Origin: Gautieria morchelliformis | Lineage: Eukaryota > Basidiomycota > Agaricomycetes > Gomphales > Gomphaceae | Assembly (NCBI GenBank): GCA_015179125.1 | Contig: WHVA01000420.1 | Span: 1 to 64,000 of the forward strand | DNA length: 64,000 nucleotides | Reading direction: 5' to 3' | Shown here: positions 23,131 through 33,373 of the stretch, piece after piece | How positions within the stretch are numbered: the stretch's first letter is position 1 | Layout of the letters: every line of letters starts with the position of its first letter | The notes under the pieces: model-generated | The model's input: only the letters and a program-made list of their open reading frames with translations | What the model was told of the DNA's origin: nothing | The model's database searches: none | Made by a program: the position numbers and the translations under genes

Positions 23131-24249
23131 TCACAGTCTTATCTCCAACCTTTTAGATAGCACGAGTGAGCCTGAACCGAAGGCATCAAAAGTGCCTTTG
23201 TTGGCTGCACGAATTGTGCGCGGCTGTGAGAATGGACTGTAATCCCTCAATAAATTCTTGTGAGGGGTCATATGTGCGGTCGTTCCAGTGTCGAGGATAA
23301 CAACAGTGTCCAGAGATAAACTACTCAAATTAGAGCAGTCGAAGTTGGCGAAAGCGGCTGGACTGCCACTCTCATCCTCCTCAGAGGACACTTCTTCGGT
23401 AACATTCGCCTTGGCTTTGCCCTTCTTCTTTTTGGCTTTCGCTTTCTTCTTCTGACGTGGCCCCTGGCCTTCTTTACCACCTCCTTTAGCCCAGCAACTC
23501 TCTATAGCATGTCCAGGCTTGTGGCAATTAGTGCATGCAGGCACCTTTGGGTCTTTCCGGCCCTTCTGCCCTTTCGTAGATGAACCAATAAATGCCTGCT
23601 CTTCTTGTGAAATATTGAGGGTCTTTCTCCTGTCGTATTGAGCCTTTAGTACTCTGATAATATCATCAGGCACTAAGGGCATTCCACATTCTTCGAGCGA
23701 CGTGGTAAGGGCATTCATAACTGCCTCATAGGAGGGTGGAAGTGATGCAAGGATAATGTCGGTAAACTCTGCTTCAGAAATTCTGGCTCCCATCTCATTG
23801 AGACGAGCATAGAGGTCTTGGGCCTTGTCCAAGTGATCTCTCAAGTCTCCATCCTCAGGACACCCCATACTGCGAAGCTGTCTCTGTAGGTTGGTGAGGA
23901 CCATCTTGGGCTTTTTGGTCATCTCATTGACCAATGCATCCCAGACTTCTTTTGCTGTGTGTCTCTTCTGTAGCATCAGAGCTAGTGACTCTGACACTGA
24001 GACGATTATTTGGGTTTTGGCCTGTCCTTCTCTGGCAAGATACTTCTCCAGCTTCTCCTCAGCCTTCTCAATCTGAGTTTCCTCAGCTTCTGTGAGAATA
24101 TGGCCTGGGGGCATGACTGGAGGATCAGGAGGTCGAATGGCTCTCCCTTCTATATGCCTGAGTAGATTTTTGGACTCAAAATAACTTGTGAGAGTAGCTC
24201 GCCACAGAGGCCAATTACTTCCATCTGTTGCAAGCTTCTCCACACCCAA
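23131..24249 (-). CDS. copia-3 Gag and protease
   Basis: Gag of the UBN2 type: KLATDGSNWPLWRATLTSYF, KEVWDALVNEM, ILASLPPSYEAVM, then the zinc knuckle CTNCHKPGHAIESC. A Lys-rich tract and an acidic stretch precede the protease motif VVILDTGTTAHMT (DTG). I see no in-frame ATG between the primer site and the start of homology; the frame is already open at the primer site and the first codons read ADTSQKLLGVEK. The true start was probably an ATG in this stretch, now changed. The frame is lost near 23150. Confidence 0.9.
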   Translation of the reverse strand: MGVEKLATDGSNWPLWRATLTSYFESKNLLRHIEGRAIRPPDPPVMPPGHILTEAEETQIEKAEEKLEKYLAREGQAKTQIIVSVSESLALMLQKRHTAKEVWDALVNEMTKKPKMVLTNLQRQLRSMGCPEDGDLRDHLDKAQDLYARLNEMGARISEAEFTDIILASLPPSYEAVMNALTTSLEECGMPLVPDDIIRVLKAQYDRRKTLNISQEEQAFIGSSTKGQKGRKDPKVPACTNCHKPGHAIESCWAKGGGKEGQGPRQKKKAKAKKKKGKAKANVTEEVSSEEDESGSPAAFANFDCSNLSSLSLDTVVILDTGTTAHMTPHKNLLRDYSPFSQPRTIRAANKGTFDAFGSGSLVLSKRLEIRL

Positions 24250-24266
24250 AAGCTTCTGCGAAGTGT

Positions 24267-24284
24267 CTGCGGGCCCATAACCCT
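24267..24284 (-). promoter_or_regulatory. copia-3 primer-binding site
   Basis: On the minus strand AGGGTTATGGGCCCGCAG abuts the 5' LTR end (24285). GGGTTATGGGCCC is the exact complement of the anticodon stem-loop of eukaryotic initiator tRNA-Met, indicating priming by an internally cut tRNA as in copia and Ty5. Confidence 0.72.
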
Positions 24285-24772
24285 TGTTAGCAACTAGGGG
24301 CTATGGCAGGGAAGGTTCGGTAGAATTCTTAGAAAGCTAGAATCAAATATACTCTCTCAGTGAATTTATTGTCACTGATATATTAATACAATACCTAGAA
24401 TCAAATATACTACATGATTTTCAGTCAACATGCTATGTAAATATGAAAGATACTACTCGCCTCTCTCAGTGAATTTATTGTCACTGAGAGAGGAGTGTAA
24501 TCCTGTCTCAGAAGGCATATACTTGCACCCGGCCCTTTAGCGCCCAAGGGCTCGCGCGTCGAAGTCATTTCAAACTCCGCTGGGTGCAGCCGCCTATGAA
24601 ACTAGAAATAACAGAATGGAATGGAGAGATAGGGAGCGACTAGAAAATTTCGAAAATAAGCAGAGAAGTGGATGCATAGTACAAGAACAGTATGAGAAAA
24701 TATTGAAACACCACACAATAAATTGAATATATTATGCTTGATTTTGGTGCAGGAGCATAAATGCACCCAACA
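24285..24772 (-). repeat. copia-3 5' LTR
   Basis: 488 bp. It differs from the other LTR at four positions (about 24327, 24602, 24638 and 24736). Confidence 0.96.
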
Positions 24773-24829
24773 TCATCACCGTCCCCTGATCTGTTCTTCA
24801 AGGGGGAAGGAGGCTGATCTAAATAGTCA

Positions 24830-25863
24830 TCGACTGACTAATGTCGCACCTCCACCTCGTCCCCACCACAACGAGTGTGTCAGCCAAGGGAGTAGCCTGG
24901 ATGTTTCTAAAAGAAATTGTTTGGCTCCATGGAGTCCCAGACTCCATTGTCTTGGATAGAGACTCGAAGTTCACGTCGATCTTCTGGCGTGAACTACAGC
25001 GACTCATGGGGACCAAGCTCCTCATGTCGACTGCCTTCCATCCCCAAATGGATGGAGCGACCGAGCGTGCAAACCGCTCGATCGGACAGATATTGCGTGC
25101 GGTCGTCAGGGACGATCAGAAGGATTGGGCGTTGAAATGCCCAATGGTTGAGGTCGCCCTCAACAGCAACGTCAGTGCGACCACAGGGTTCGCATCCTTT
25201 GAGATGAACCATGGCTATATGCTGCGGATAGACCTCCCCATAGCCGTGGACACCCCGTTTAAAGGGGTAGCCCGGTTCACACATCAGGCCAGATGGAACC
25301 TGATGGTGGCACAAGATGCAATCATCGAGCATTGCGTGATGCAAATGTTTCATGCGAACAAGAAACGTACAGCAAGCGACAGGTATGCGGCCAACGACCG
25401 CGTCTACCTCTCAACCCAAAACCTGACTCTGCCAAAAGGAAGAGCCAGAAAACTCATTCCGCGGTACATCGGACCATACCGCGTCATTGAGGCGCATAAT
25501 GACACCTCGACAGTGACCCTTGAACCCCCCGACCAGCTGAAAAGCCGTGGTATATCACTGGTCTTCCATTCAAGCCTCGTACAACGATACGAGGCTAACA
25601 ACGACGAATTATTCCCTCGTCGTGAGGCCAAGTCATTTTATGACTTTGGACCAAATGATGATGAGGAGTGGCTCGTCGACGAGATTATCGCACATTGATG
25701 GATAAACTCGACGGACCTGGAGTTCCAGGTCCGCTGGACCCTGGGTGATGTGACATGGGAGCCCATGTCATCATACAAGGATCTTGAAGCTCTAGACAGC
25801 TATCTAGAGCTCCGGGGGGTGGGCAAGCCACGCGACATGACACGCCGGCCTCGGCGTGGTTAA
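24830..25863 (+). pseudogene. gypsy-1 integrase (N-terminus missing) and chromodomain
   Basis: Across the copia-3 insertion the gypsy-1 frame reads IWTKNELKRDVITVP and then, after a gap, VID (stop) LMSHLHLVPT. The H2C2 zinc-binding domain and the first catalytic Asp are therefore missing. The rest is good: SIVLDRDSKFTSIFW (Asp) and HPQMDGATERANRSIGQILR (Glu), then the C-terminal ISLVFHSSLVQRYEAN. After a TGA at 25696 a chromodomain follows: FQVRWTLGDVTWEPMSSYKD. Chromodomains of this group direct integration to marked chromatin. Confidence 0.88.
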
Positions 25864-27840
25864 ACTTTCACCTTGGATCTTTCCGAGGTGCATCGCTTCT
25901 TGGCAGCAAACCACCATCATCTCCCCACAAAGATGATGCCCCCCAAAGATGGGATGGACGTTGATCCGTCAACGTCCACGACACACTCAACGGCCCCAAG
26001 ACAAGGGGCTGCCAACATCCTACGAGCTCCAGTAGACCTAGAAAACTGGATGATCGTAGGATGGGAAGATGCCCTGGCAATTGTCCACCCAGACGATTGC
26101 GACACTTGCGCAGCTTATGCCATGCACTTACGGGCCGTGACAGGCACCCGCAAGGTGAAACTGCGGGATGAGGACATCGGCGACACCGTCGACATGGCCT
26201 GGGGATGGCTCCTGAGGGGCATCGCATGTGACGCGTGAGTGGAGCCCCTGTGGGATGTCCATGACCTCAAAAGAAGGTCAAGGACTTGGAACACGTGGTT
26301 GAAGACCATGACGACGCGCTCGAAGTCGAGCGCGCCAAAGTAAAAGAGCTCGACGAGCAGCTGAAGGCGCTCCAGCTCACACACACAGCCTCAGAAAGGC
26401 CGCACCATGACCTGGCCACAGACCCAGTGGCCCGCCCCTCATCACCTCGCACGACGGCACCCCTGCCAGCGCGCGCAGCCTTGGGACTGGTTTCCCGAAT
26501 ATCTGCGCCCACCCCAACGTCAACAGAGGGGCGGAGCACATCATCTGACATGGCGTACAACATCCTGGATGGATGGGAGTCTGACTCCTCCATCTGGAAA
26601 ACGTATGATCCAGACAGTGCTCAGCGTTTAGCTGAGCAGCCAAAAAAGAAGTGCAAGAAACTGCGCGGCACCCCCAACACCATCAATGGCCTAGCCATTG
26701 CGAAGGAAAGCACGACAGCGCATACCTGGCGGTGTCACCATCACACACAATCAATGACCCTGCCCTACAACGGCAGGTAGCGTTCATCGAGGCCCAGTAC
26801 ATCAGGCCTCACGTGGACCTGCCGCCACCGGCGGGGACAGTTCACCCTCCTTACCTGGGGGAGGGATTGATTATACCACTCGGAGACCCGCCGATCTCCA
26901 AGACGGGCCTCCTACCATGACCAGCAGGAAAGGCGCAACAGCGGCATATGCAATGGTATGATGTCTGCCCACTCAACGATGCACGATTCATTGAGCTTCT
27001 AGCACATGCAAAGGACACACCACAATTCTTGCACATGCGTGATATGATCGGCATGTTCAAGCGCATCAAGCGCGAGCAACGTGCTCACAATCCCAAATGG
27101 GATTGTCTCGTGATAGTGAGCGGTACCCCACACGACATCGCCGCCATCCTAAGGGGTTGGATACACAACCGCACTCGCGCCCTGAGTTAAAGGGGTCGCG
27201 TCACCTCTCACGTCGAGACTCCTCGACTTGTTCGGCTTGACCGACCAATGGTCGAGCTTTGTCGATGTCAGGGAATGCCTGACACCGCAGAGCACCAGCC
27301 TGTGGTTATCTATCACGGGTCCATACCCCATGGGAGGCCAAGCTGCTCTGACATCCCGCTTGCCAAGATTGCGTGATGGCTGGCCCACTACGCCGCCATC
27401 ACTTGCCAACAAGCGGCGCGCATTGAACATTACATTCAATGCAGCCTCACCGGTGCGGTGTTCAGTGCCGCCGCATGGGAGGGCCAACAAAAGGTCCTTG
27501 AGACCAGCCACGTGAGGGCCACGGTGCCATGACCGCTCACCCACACTCAGCTCGATCAAGAGCTGGTGCACTTCTGGCCTCATCCCCAGGCCGAGGACCT
27601 GGCTGTCAAGGCCATGCTCCATGAGGACACTGCCAAGCGCTCACATGCCTCGCCAACCAAGCGGAAACCCCCACCAGTGGTGAGGTAGAGCCGCCTCACC
27701 CAACCACCCCCGAGGATGTGGAGGTGCCTCCGGCAGAGTCATGTGCTCCACCGGCCCCATATGATGACAATGTCATTGTATCAGAATCACTAGAGGACGC
27801 CATCATGGATGACCTCTATGAGCCCTAAGCAGTACCCTAT
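25864..27840 (+). pseudogene. gypsy-1 extra sense ORF between pol and 3' LTR
   Basis: About 2 kb of plus-strand coding-like sequence follows the chromodomain, in several frames broken by TGA and indels. The parts are: a start at 25873 (MDLSEVHRFLAAN) with DLENWMIVGWEDALAIVHP and a Cys/His stretch CDTCAAYAMH; a coiled coil near 26270-26385 (KDLEHVVEDHDDALEVERAK); a Pro/Ser linker; MQWYDVCPLNDARFIELLAH at 26948; and a C-terminal acidic tail up to about 27830. I recognise no known domain. Position and orientation suggest an accessory protein of the element rather than a host gene. Confidence 0.62.
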
Positions 27841-27862
27841 AGTTGTCGATAGAGGGGGAGGG

Positions 27863-28070
27863 TGTAAATAACCTATGTACCCATGTATGTACACTAGTTA
27901 TTACCTAATGCCCCTTAGGGACCCACTGTATAGTTTATGCATGGGAACCGGTCAGCGGTTCCCATCACATCTTACTCTTACCTGTCACTACGTAGCATTC
28001 AGAATACCACTCATTGGTCAAGTTCTGCTGTGCCTTTGTGATACAAGGTATTAAGATTGACATCTTTACA
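27863..28070 (+). repeat. gypsy-1 3' LTR
   Basis: 208 bp, ends TGTAAATAAC and CATCTTTACA, followed by ccatg. The polypurine tract is at 27851-27862. Confidence 0.93.
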
Positions 28071-28075
28071 CCATG

Positions 28076-29437
28076 TGAGCGCTTGGCGATGACATGATGC
28101 CATTTCAGGCACTGTTTGCGGAGAAACCAAATATATAGGTTCATGGTGCCGGATCAATGCTGGGCCAAACTTGCTCCAAAAGCAGAGGAACACACATTCA
28201 TTGGAATAGCTGAACACGCAAAGGCTTGGAAATACTATAATAGAGCCTCAAAGCATGTTCAGAGATCAAGAAATATTACATTTGACAAAAATGACAACAA
28301 TCTCTACCTTATCCCAGGCAACGATGATGACAATGATGACACAGAACCGCTTGAGAGGGAGCAGTCACCACACAAGTGTGCGCCGGAACCAGAACCGACC
28401 CCATCTACCCCACACACATCATCACCACAGCGATCACCTGTTCCTGATCCACCTGAACAAGTGCCAGCCCCACAGATTCGACAGAGTGCGCGTGTCATCC
28501 AGAGGCCAGATTACTGGAATTGAATAGCGGCGAGCAAGCTTACATAACCTGTGAAATCATCACAGAGCCTGAGAATTACAGGGAAGCTATATCATGTAAT
28601 GATGCACCAATCTGGGAAGAAGCAATGCAAATTGAAATGAATCAGCACCAAAAATTGGGAACATGGGAAATGACAGAGTTACCACCCAATCGAACGGCCA
28701 TTGGTTGTTGATGGGTATATGTGGTTAAAACAAAGCCATATGGGCAATTTGAGAAGGGCAAGGCAAGGGTTGTGGCTCAGGGATTCACACAATGCCCTAG
28801 AATGGATTACTACAAAATTACATCACCTGTAGGAAAATTTGAGTCCTTGTGCATTCTACGAGCCATTGCGAACACCCTCAATTGGGAAATTGAGATGATG
28901 GATGTCAAGGGCACATATATCAATTCTACTATTCAAGAGGAAATATATATATGTCAACCTAATGGGTTTGACAATGGATCTGGATGCATTCCAAGAATAC
29001 ACTGGGTGCTCTATAGACTCAAGCAATCAGGGTGAGCTTGGCATCAGTGCTTATGAGGGCTATTACTCAGCCTCAGCTTCCATCAAAGTGTGGCTGATGA
29101 ATGTGTCTATATCAGGGTAGATAAGGAATCAATTGAAGTCATATCAGTATAGATCATCTGTCTCAGATAACCCTCCCTCATCACTTCAGATGACTTCACT
29201 GAGTGTTGTGAAGGCTTCACTTCCGCTGTAGACATGGGGTTCATCTATCTTTGAACCCCACATAGTAATAGTAGTAGTCTGGTACTCTTCACCAACTATG
29301 TAGTCAATTCGCACAAGGACCCCTTGGTTCACTGTGTTCGGGTGTCTCAAATTCATTGACACCCACGATTAAATCCTAAAAGAACCAATCCTGACAGAGG
29401 CATTGCTTACATATGTACCAACAAAGGAAAATATGGC
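28076..29437 (+). pseudogene. copia-2 integrase tail and reverse transcriptase, decayed
   Basis: Sequence resumes exactly where copia-1 continues (gagcgcttgg...). It covers the integrase tail, a Pro-rich linker (PVPDPPEQVPAPQIR) and RT with MMDVKGTYINSTI and RVVAQGFTQ. Stops near 28710 and 29034 are TGA where copia-1 has CGA. At 29151 the copia sequence jumps to an LTR-like fragment and resumes at 29397 with LTYVPTKENMADM from the end of RNase H; most of the RT palm and RNase H is therefore deleted. It ends at about 29437. Confidence 0.88.
29159..29396. repeat. LTR-like fragment at the copia-2 deletion
   Basis: Begins TGTCTCAGATAACC and ends CCAATCCTGACA. The end resembles the ~1 kb LTR family (CCAATCTTGACA). 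The flanks (tcatc and gaggc) do not match, and copia sequence is missing across it, as expected from recombination between elements rather than simple insertion. Confidence 0.55.
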
Positions 29438-29440
29438 GGA

Positions 29441-30318
29441 TATGCTAACACCCAAGTCGGTGCACAGCCCAGGGTGGGCTGGAGAACCATGGTATGGCAT
29501 ATGTTTCTCATTGAGGGTGCCGCATGTGCCAGACAATTTCATATCAGCTCACAGAAACTGGAATTTGGTGCATCCTTCCGCCGAGCAGAATAGCATCTCA
29601 TAAAACAGCACCCGCATCCTGGGCCATAGAACAGCCTGCTGCCTGCAAGGAGAGATGTGTAGACCATTATTAGGGTTATCGATGCTACATTTGCACACAT
29701 GCCCTGGTTGGAGTATTAGTTGACACTGATGCAGCACTCTGATGTAAAATGCCCTGACACATATGAATATGACAATAGTATGGTTTGTCCCATTCTGTTA
29801 CATAGCGTTTACAAACCACATAACTGAACACGTACTTCAGACCAAATCAGCATCCCAGGCATGTGCACCCGCATGCACTGGATGCAGTTCGTTTCCCGAG
29901 GCCATCGATGCATGTTCTGCAAGATGCAATTCTCCAAGCAATTCTCAAATCTGCACAGGTCAGTAACTCTCAGGAGCAAAGGGCAAACAGTAGTTTCACA
30001 AAGCAAAGTAAAGAGAAATTACAAACACAATCAAATTCAAAGTGTCACAGCATATATATATATATATGGTTGGTTTTTTTGACAGTATGGGTTGACCAGA
30101 GTAGATAGCCACAACTTCTACAATGACCAATTGCAAAGCACTGTAATAGATTGGAAAGGCGAGAAGGGGATGGTTAATGTAAGTCACTGCATCTCAACTG
30201 CAAGGAGATTTGTATTGGAGCCTTGGCTATGATGCATGAGCCTGGATGTTGTCATTAAGCCTCTGCCATTCTTCCAGATCCTACCGAGCTATTAATCAGT
30301 GCCTGATAGAGACTCAAA
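29441..30318. other. intergenic, no gene recognised
   Basis: 3' flank of the DUF6533 gene. There is a short (TA)n run near 30050-30066. No domain found in any frame. Confidence 0.6.
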
Positions 30319-32061
30319 TCACTCACTGGACACAACAGGCCCCATCAGTTCTACATCTCCAGAATATCCAGTTGCCCAAGGGAACTCCTCTAACTCTATC
30401 CCAGCTGACCTAGCCTCTTCAGGTGACTGCCGGCTTTCCTGATCAGCCACATCATCCTGCAAGGTCTCAGCATTAAAAGCCTGTGGGTTCCCAAATTCAG
30501 CCACTATGGCATTGTGAACACTTTTTCTGGCAGCTTCGAAGGTGGAGAATGAAAGAGTGGGTAATGAGGGGCTGTTAAGTTGACTGTGCCTTTCATTGAG
30601 AGTTAGGTGGAAGCGGCAGATGATAATTATTGACAAGCTGTATGTACACTGTTAGTACAATCACATGTCTTTCTTCTTAACTTTCTGAGAAGATACCTTC
30701 TCTGAGGAGGGCCTAAGATGGTGTTAAGGTTCGACTTTATACCATGAACCAGTTGAAGTTAGCCATTTCATTATCATGATCAATATATTACATACCCTCA
30801 ATACCTGAATTGTAGAAGAACACAAAGTAAGCTCCGAAAGCTCAACAGGTTTACAAATAACAATACCTTAGGTACAATAGCATTAGCCAAACCAATAGTA
30901 AGCACAAATCTGCACATAAATCAGATTTATGAAATATCATAGGAATAATATTCTATACCCATATCTGACAAAGCCTTACCTGTAGATTAGTGATATGTCC
31001 ACACATATAAGCCATATGTTGTATACCCACCTTGGTAAATCACTAGATTAATGAGAGATTTGTTATCCTGAAATTCACCTTTCTGCCAAAGCTTCAAGGT
31101 TTCAATTGAACTTCGAATGGTTACCATCACAACTCCAGTGTCAAAAAGGGTTACAGTAACATTATTGATGGTAACCACTGTCAAAGGTATTCAGAGACAG
31201 ATTGCGCACATCCAGGCCTCTATATCTTACACCTGGAGAATTTGTTAATATAATCTAGGTAGAAAGTCCTAGTCCATACTTACAAGTTCGATGTATTAAG
31301 TTGCGAACTAGTGGGAATGCAGTTGTCCAAAATACATAGGTACTATATCCAGTGAAATGAATTTATACTATTTTTACAAAGTCTGCACAGAGACATACCA
31401 CTGTGATGATAATAGAACCAAGAATAAGCAGCCCAAGAACACCCAAAACTCTTTGATTCTGAAAGGCAATAGCATAGGTGTGAGCTAGCAGAAGGCCTAA
31501 ATTGTGTTTATAATTCTAATTGAAAAGTATATGGGTATTATCACTCACCCTGTACTCCGACCAGAGCAAGGACAGTGAAAGCATCACTTAGATGACTCAT
31601 ATTATTACCGTTCCTTCAAACATATTAGACTCCAAGTTGCTCCTTCATAAGGAATGAAAGCCATACTAGATACTCGTTAAATAGATGTTACGCATGGGAA
31701 CCGTAATAATCACCGCAAGGGATGTGTTAGACAGGTTGACACTTATCTCAATAAGGAACAAGGCCAAGAGCAGGTAATGGGCGAGTAAATAGAGAATGGA
31801 GCTGATTTTGACGTTCTTGCCCCAAATGTACCTGACCTCAGATGGCAGTGTGAGAAGAGTGTCATATATGAGGAGTGCTGTGGAACAAGCTATTTAATTT
31901 GTGGAATTAGACGGGACATGGATGCGTACCAAGCCCTGCCAAGGCGACATAGTTGCATGCAAAGCTAGTTCAGGTAAGTCCTTCTGCATCTCACTCAATG
32001 TAGTAAGCACGTACTCGTCTGATAGCACCTGGATGACAGCCGAGGGGTCCGCCCGAGACAT
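30319..32061 (-). CDS. DUF6533 family membrane protein, spliced host gene
   Basis: The ATG is at 32059-32061. Exon 1 is 32061-32015, then a 50-nt intron (GTACGT...CTAG); exon 2 is 31964-31930, then a 52-nt intron (GTACGC...ACAG); exon 3 starts at 31877. The splices join into NYVALAGLALLIYD and continue LLTLPSEVRYIWGK, the DUF6533 signature, then hydrophobic helices. Later exons include 31496-31399 (LAHTYAIAFQNQRVLG) and a piece near 31150-31045 (TIRSSIETLKLWQKGEF). The last exon has FHLTLNERHSQL, SLPTLSFSTFEAA and an acidic tail ending at the stop 30319-30321. Exons between about 31700 and 31560, and 31000 and 30640, are not resolved. Agaricomycetes carry many such seven-helix-like proteins of unknown function. 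No premature stop was seen in the exons I could place. Confidence 0.78.
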
Positions 32062-33128
32062 GATATAAGAAAGGAAAATCGGGATGCAAACAAGGGACTA
32101 AGGTAGCGATGTGGGTTTGGCGTAGCAGACTGCGGAAGGTGTATAAATAAGATCCTGGCCATGGGTGCTGCCAGATCAACAGATATTCACAGCATCCTAT
32201 ATCAGTGGCGAGGCATCACGCATATGCAAGGCGGATAGGTCGATAGGAGAACATCATGTAAAAGAATTGAAGAAGTTAGCAATACAACTAGAAGCATCAA
32301 GTATCAGATATGGTTAACCGCTCGAGCGAGTAATTGAGGGTGGGCTTCTCGTCGGAAGTTGGTTATTACATCCGACTGCCTGGCCAAGATCCATTTAAAA
32401 TTTGTCGTCATGTAAGCACACTTGGCACTTAGTGATGACTCACAGTGCCGCGTTAGTGCAACACCACATGAAAACCAACTGCGACACAGCTCACTGATGT
32501 GTGTATGAAGAAGACTGTTTTGGAACCCTTCAAGACTTTGGTGTCAGAGCTAACACTTTGGTCTATCAGAACGTGTCGTATACGAAACTGCAAGAATATT
32601 AAACACTACTGGCATAATGAATAACAAATGATTAGTCTGTAGGTTCGAGGATGACTATCGGGGTCCAAGTATTCCAAAAAGATAGGAATGGCTTCACAGG
32701 AGAGTTTGTAAGTGGACTGACCTGATTAACGTCAATGCACTGCAATAAATGAGCGACAAGGGTTTAAGAAGTGACTTGTGAAAGTCACTGAACAGGAAAG
32801 TCACTGATCAGTTTGTCTCGGTATTGGAGAGCTAATTGACAAGGAAATCGATTGTCAGACTCACTCTGCAGAATTTCACCTAGAGTGTTAGTCTGGGTGG
32901 CTAAGTAGAAACACAACTACTTAACTAAGAATTAATACACTAAGTAAGTGTAATAACCCTAGCTGGGGTTAGCAGCTTAGTAAGCTGTGCAAGTTTGGCA
33001 AGTCACACGAGGTACATGGATAGTAGATGATGATGTATTGGCTGATAAAAGGTGGGCAGTAAGGCCTCCTTTTATATTGTATCTACTATATATTAATAGA
33101 CTAGAATGAGTCTCGAAGAATAGGGTAG
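32062..33128. other. intergenic, upstream of the DUF6533 gene
   Basis: No coding domain found. Contains the presumed promoter of the minus-strand gene. Confidence 0.55.
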
Positions 33129-33352
33129 TGAGTCATTGAGAAAGAGGGTAGTGAGTCAGAGCATGTGTTGGCCAATCACGGTTCACGATTAGGGAGTGAG
33201 TCATGCACTGAGTCACGCAGAAATGGGGTAGTGAGTCAGAGTGAAAAAGGGTAATGAGTCAGAACTCGTGTTGACCAATCGCAGCCCATGATTAGGGAGT
33301 GAGTCATGCACTGAGTCATGCAGAAATGGGGTAGTGAGTCAGGCATGAGTCA
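33129..33352. promoter_or_regulatory. array of ten TGAGTCA heptamers with CCAAT boxes
   Basis: Exact TGAGTCA occurs at 33129, 33152, 33197, 33209, 33232, 33255, 33300, 33312, 33335 and 33346. CCAAT occurs near 33172 and 33274. Part of this is a ~103-bp tandem duplication. TGAGTCA is the binding site of Gcn4/AP-1 type bZIP factors. The array lies about 1.1 kb upstream of the DUF6533 start. It could be an upstream activating region or merely a repeat. Confidence 0.6.
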
Positions 33353-33373
33353 TGTCTAAGAATAAGATACACC

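Larger units (their letters stand above)
19533..24772 (-). mobile_element. Ty1/copia retrotransposon copia-3, young, inserted in gypsy-1, duplication tcatc
   Basis: Two 488-bp LTRs (TGTTAGCAAC...CACCCAACA on the plus strand) enclose gag, protease, integrase, RT and RNase H on the minus strand, with tcatc at 19528-19532 and 24773-24777. Primer site and polypurine tract are in place. The LTRs differ at 4 of 488 positions, so insertion is recent relative to gypsy-1. The coding region has long open segments with a few frame breaks. It belongs to a different copia lineage from copia-1. Confidence 0.96.
13540..28070 (+). mobile_element. Ty3/gypsy chromovirus gypsy-1 inserted in copia-2, duplication ccatg
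   Basis: Bounded by direct LTRs starting TGTAAATAA and ending CTTTACA, with ccatg at 13535-13539 and 28071-28075. The internal order is Gag with zinc knuckle, aspartic protease, RT, RNase H, integrase and chromodomain, then an extra 2-kb coding region before the polypurine tract agagggggagg (27851-27862). It carries a solo LTR at 15535 and copia-3 at 19533. The LTRs differ by about 7 substitutions plus an 8-bp gap. All coding parts are broken. Confidence 0.94.
10411..29440 (+). mobile_element. Ty1/copia element copia-2, CpG-depleted shell interrupted by gypsy-1
   Basis: The coding parts at 11646-13534 and 28076-29437 align with copia-1 along most of its length. They are separated by gypsy-1 (flanked by ccatg duplications) and again broken at 29151-29396. 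The 5' LTR is largely lost and is split by a ~1 kb solo LTR. Compared with copia-1 the dominant changes are CpG to TpG or CpA. No 3' LTR is found; the element is cut off at about 29440. It is the oldest layer of this part of the window. Confidence 0.88.

Noticed and set aside
25868..26593. Ser/Arg-rich minus-strand frames opposite the extra gypsy-1 ORF
   Set aside because: The plus strand has the better coding signal (coiled coil, acidic tail) and the orientation of the element.
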